Shown here: piece after piece, positions 32,336 through 33,892 of the stretch
Numbering within the stretch: the stretch's first letter is position 1
Layout: every line of letters begins with the position of its first letter
NCBI GenBank assembly: GCA_028694075.1
Contig: JAQUUD010000003.1
Location: 1 to 33,892 of the forward strand
Direction: 5' to 3'
DNA: 33,892 nucleotides
Source: Clostridia bacterium
Lineage (GTDB): Bacteria > Bacillota > Clostridia > Christensenellales > UBA1242
The notes under the pieces: model-generated
What the model was told of the DNA's origin: nothing
Database searches by the model: none
What the model saw: only the letters and a program-made list of their open reading frames with translations
Made by a program: the position numbers and the translations under genes

Positions 32336-32986
32336 TCATTTAACTTCCGCTAAAACATCATTAATATTTCGCTCTGCGTCTTCCAATGTAATTCTATTGA
32401 TTGAAATTTCATATGCCGTTTTGGTTATGATATCTCCATTATCACTTTTTTTCTGATAATCACGACTTTGAATTCGCCCGACAATGTCAATCTTTGCTCC
32501 AATTTTTGCATCTTTGATATATCTTGCATTTCTGCCCCAAGCAATGCAAGGCAAGTAATCTGATTTATTATACGCTCTATTAACAGCAACTAAAACATCA
32601 CAAATTTCCCTGTTAAAAGGTGTTGTTCTATATATAGGTCCTTTGCAAATAAAACCAGACACTTCCACAATGTTAGGGTTCATTGATTTATCAACTTCAA
32701 TAATTTCACGGGCAAAAACACTTAAAATAAGCCTACTTTTGCCATCATTTAATTTATTGAAACTTCTAAACTGCCCTTTAATTCCCAATTCTTGCCCCAC
32801 TGCAATGCTTTTCAACATTTTTTCTGAAATTATCACCGGCAAAATGTCCATATGTTCGGAAAGTCTTGGCACAGACAATTTTATTTCATAAAATCCCTCT
32901 CCAAATGTTTCATGGCTAAACACTGGCTCTTCAAATATTGTACCCATTAAAAAGGTTTTGTTGTTATTTAACATTTCGTATTTCAT
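32336..32986 (-). CDS. SSB-like protein with two OB folds
   Basis: This 216-residue protein is made of two OB-fold units of the single-strand DNA-binding family (about 1-105 and 106-205). The second is clearer: VEVSGFICKGPIYRTTPFNREICDVLVAVNRAY, LPCIAWGRNARY, GAKIDIVGRIQSRDYQK and the final strand ITKTAYEISINRI. It lacks the acidic DDxxPF tail that recruits replication proteins, so it is probably not the main replicative SSB. An AGGAG site precedes the ATG. It follows pdaB by 82 bp and may be cotranscribed. Confidence 0.85.
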   Translation of the reverse strand: MKYEMLNNNKTFLMGTIFEEPVFSHETFGEGFYEIKLSVPRLSEHMDILPVIISEKMLKSIAVGQELGIKGQFRSFNKLNDGKSRLILSVFAREIIEVDKSMNPNIVEVSGFICKGPIYRTTPFNREICDVLVAVNRAYNKSDYLPCIAWGRNARYIKDAKIGAKIDIVGRIQSRDYQKKSDNGDIITKTAYEISINRITLEDAERNINDVLAEVK

Positions 32987-33068
32987 AAATTTCTCCTATC
33001 ATTATAAAATATTTTTAATCTAAATGCTACCAAATTTTTTAATTGCTATTTTGTGCTTTTAATTTCTT

Positions 33069-33839
33069 TTAATTTACTTTTTGATGTTGAATGCCATTTC
33101 TGTCAACCGAATAATTATCTTTATAAATCAGTTCTCCAACGGAAACGACCTTATACCCCTGCATTTTAAGTCTTTCAAGTATCATTGTAAGGGCAGGGAT
33201 AATATTGTCTGCATTGTTATGGCAAAGTATAATTGAGCCGTTTTTAACGCCATTTAACACCCTTGTTGTAATGTCCTGTGCTGAAAGCCCTTTCCAATCC
33301 AAACTGTCCACGTCCCACTGCACAGGTATCATATTAAGTGCTTCAATGGTTTCAATTACGGCATTATTATATGCCCCGAACGGACACCTAAAAAGTTCGA
33401 CTTCTTCGCCAGTTATATCTTTAATCATATTATTTGCCAGCATTATTTCTTCACTGATTCGGTCTTTGCTAAGCGTTGTTAGGTCTGGATGAGTGTTTGA
33501 ATGACAGCCAATTTCTAAGCCTGCATCTTTTATTGCTTGAACTATTTCCGGGTATTTATCCACCCAAAAACCAACCAAAAAAAATGTTGCGGACGCATCA
33601 TATTCATTCAGCGTATCAATAATCGCCTGAGTTTTTTCAGCACCCCAAGAAGCATCAAAACTTATCGCCACAGTTTTTTCAATGGTGTCAACGCAATAAA
33701 CTGGCAACTTTTTTGTGGAATAACCAAAAAACACCTGAGCCGACGCAACGCCATTAACTCCAATAGCGAGCAATATAGCAACTAAAAGCATAATTAAGGT
33801 GAACTTAATGGCTTTTGATTTAACAACGCAAAAAGGCAT
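33069..33839 (-). CDS. pdaB: PdaB-like sporulation polysaccharide deacetylase
   Basis: This 256-residue protein has a signal peptide/anchor (about residues 10-35) and a NodB-type deacetylase domain. The motifs are SFDASWG (MT1, where many enzymes have TFDDG), HSNTHPDL (MT2, metal-binding histidines), RCPFGAYN (MT3), WDVDSLDWKG (MT4) and ILCHNN (MT5). The SWG variant and length match PdaB, needed for late spore maturation in Bacillus; the second Asp of MT1 is replaced, so metal-dependent deacetylation is uncertain. A GGGAGG site precedes the ATG. It lies at the window edge. Confidence 0.88.
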   Translation of the reverse strand: MPFCVVKSKAIKFTLIMLLVAILLAIGVNGVASAQVFFGYSTKKLPVYCVDTIEKTVAISFDASWGAEKTQAIIDTLNEYDASATFFLVGFWVDKYPEIVQAIKDAGLEIGCHSNTHPDLTTLSKDRISEEIMLANNMIKDITGEEVELFRCPFGAYNNAVIETIEALNMIPVQWDVDSLDWKGLSAQDITTRVLNGVKNGSIILCHNNADNIIPALTMILERLKMQGYKVVSVGELIYKDNYSVDRNGIQHQKVN

Positions 33840-33857
33840 TAAATTTCCTCCCTTTTA

Positions 33858-33877
33858 CTATAAGATAAATCTTATAG
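33858..33877. promoter_or_regulatory. Perfect palindrome upstream of pdaB
   Basis: CTATAAGAT-AA-ATCTTATAG lies just upstream of the pdaB ribosome binding site. It could be an operator or a leader hairpin. The promoter itself is probably beyond the window. Confidence 0.5.
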
Positions 33878-33892
33878 ATAAGTAAAATTAAA

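Overview
The window reads as a chromosomal stretch of an AT-rich, endospore-forming member of the Firmicutes (Clostridia-like, probably uncultured). The evidence is very low-GC coding sequence, strong AGGAGG-type ribosome binding sites with frequent TTG/GTG starts, consensus sigma-A promoters, single-chain glycyl-tRNA synthetase, and three sporulation genes: sigK with a pro-sequence, ylbJ and pdaB. Most genes are on the minus strand and are core housekeeping genes.

Layout: 1-1001 is the 3' part of glyS (plus strand). 1441-4744 (minus) carries an Amidase_6-type protein, a degenerate Ppx/GppA-like protein preceded by a small 2[4Fe-4S] ferredoxin, and two half-size TauE/SafE permease genes. 4843-8106 (plus) encodes a large secreted protein with four jelly-roll-like repeats, a C-terminal membrane anchor and a cytoplasmic coiled coil. 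8472-16786 (minus) holds pta, rpmF, plsX, smc, ftsY and sigK. 17162-18124 (plus) is ylbJ, followed by a gene-poor stretch with a transposase relic. 18721-28871 (minus) is lepA, hemW, ylxM, ffh, rpsP, khpA, rimM, trmD, rbgA, yraN, tRNA-Glu(CTC) and a YkvI-type transporter. 29232-30400 is rplJ-rplL with an L10 leader, attenuator and promoter. 30557-32173 (plus) is a tandem pair of paralogous proteins I do not recognise. 32336-33839 (minus) is a two-OB-fold SSB-like protein and PdaB.

The core blocks are fragments of the usual Firmicutes order pta-ackA-(DUF177)-rpmF-plsX-acpP-rnc-smc-ftsY-ylxM-ffh-rpsP-khpA-rimM-trmD-rplS-rbgA, with ackA, acpP, rnc and rplS absent from their expected places. Together they serve protein targeting (FtsY, Ffh, YlxM), ribosome assembly and tRNA modification (RimM, RbgA, TrmD, LepA), lipid synthesis, chromosome segregation and late sporulation.

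The most striking non-gene signal is a dispersed family of six intergenic elements of about 94-106 bp (1248, 9429, 13803, 21608, 26909, 29003). Each is a 12-15 bp GCCGGC-bearing outer inverted repeat enclosing exactly three back-to-back perfect or near-perfect hairpins, so each can fold into a cloverleaf (four-way junction). The hairpin sequences differ between copies while the architecture is kept, and two sister copies show a compensatory base-pair change. They are much more GC-rich than their surroundings, lie only between genes, and several sit where conserved gene order is interrupted. I know of no named family that matches, and I could not search for one.
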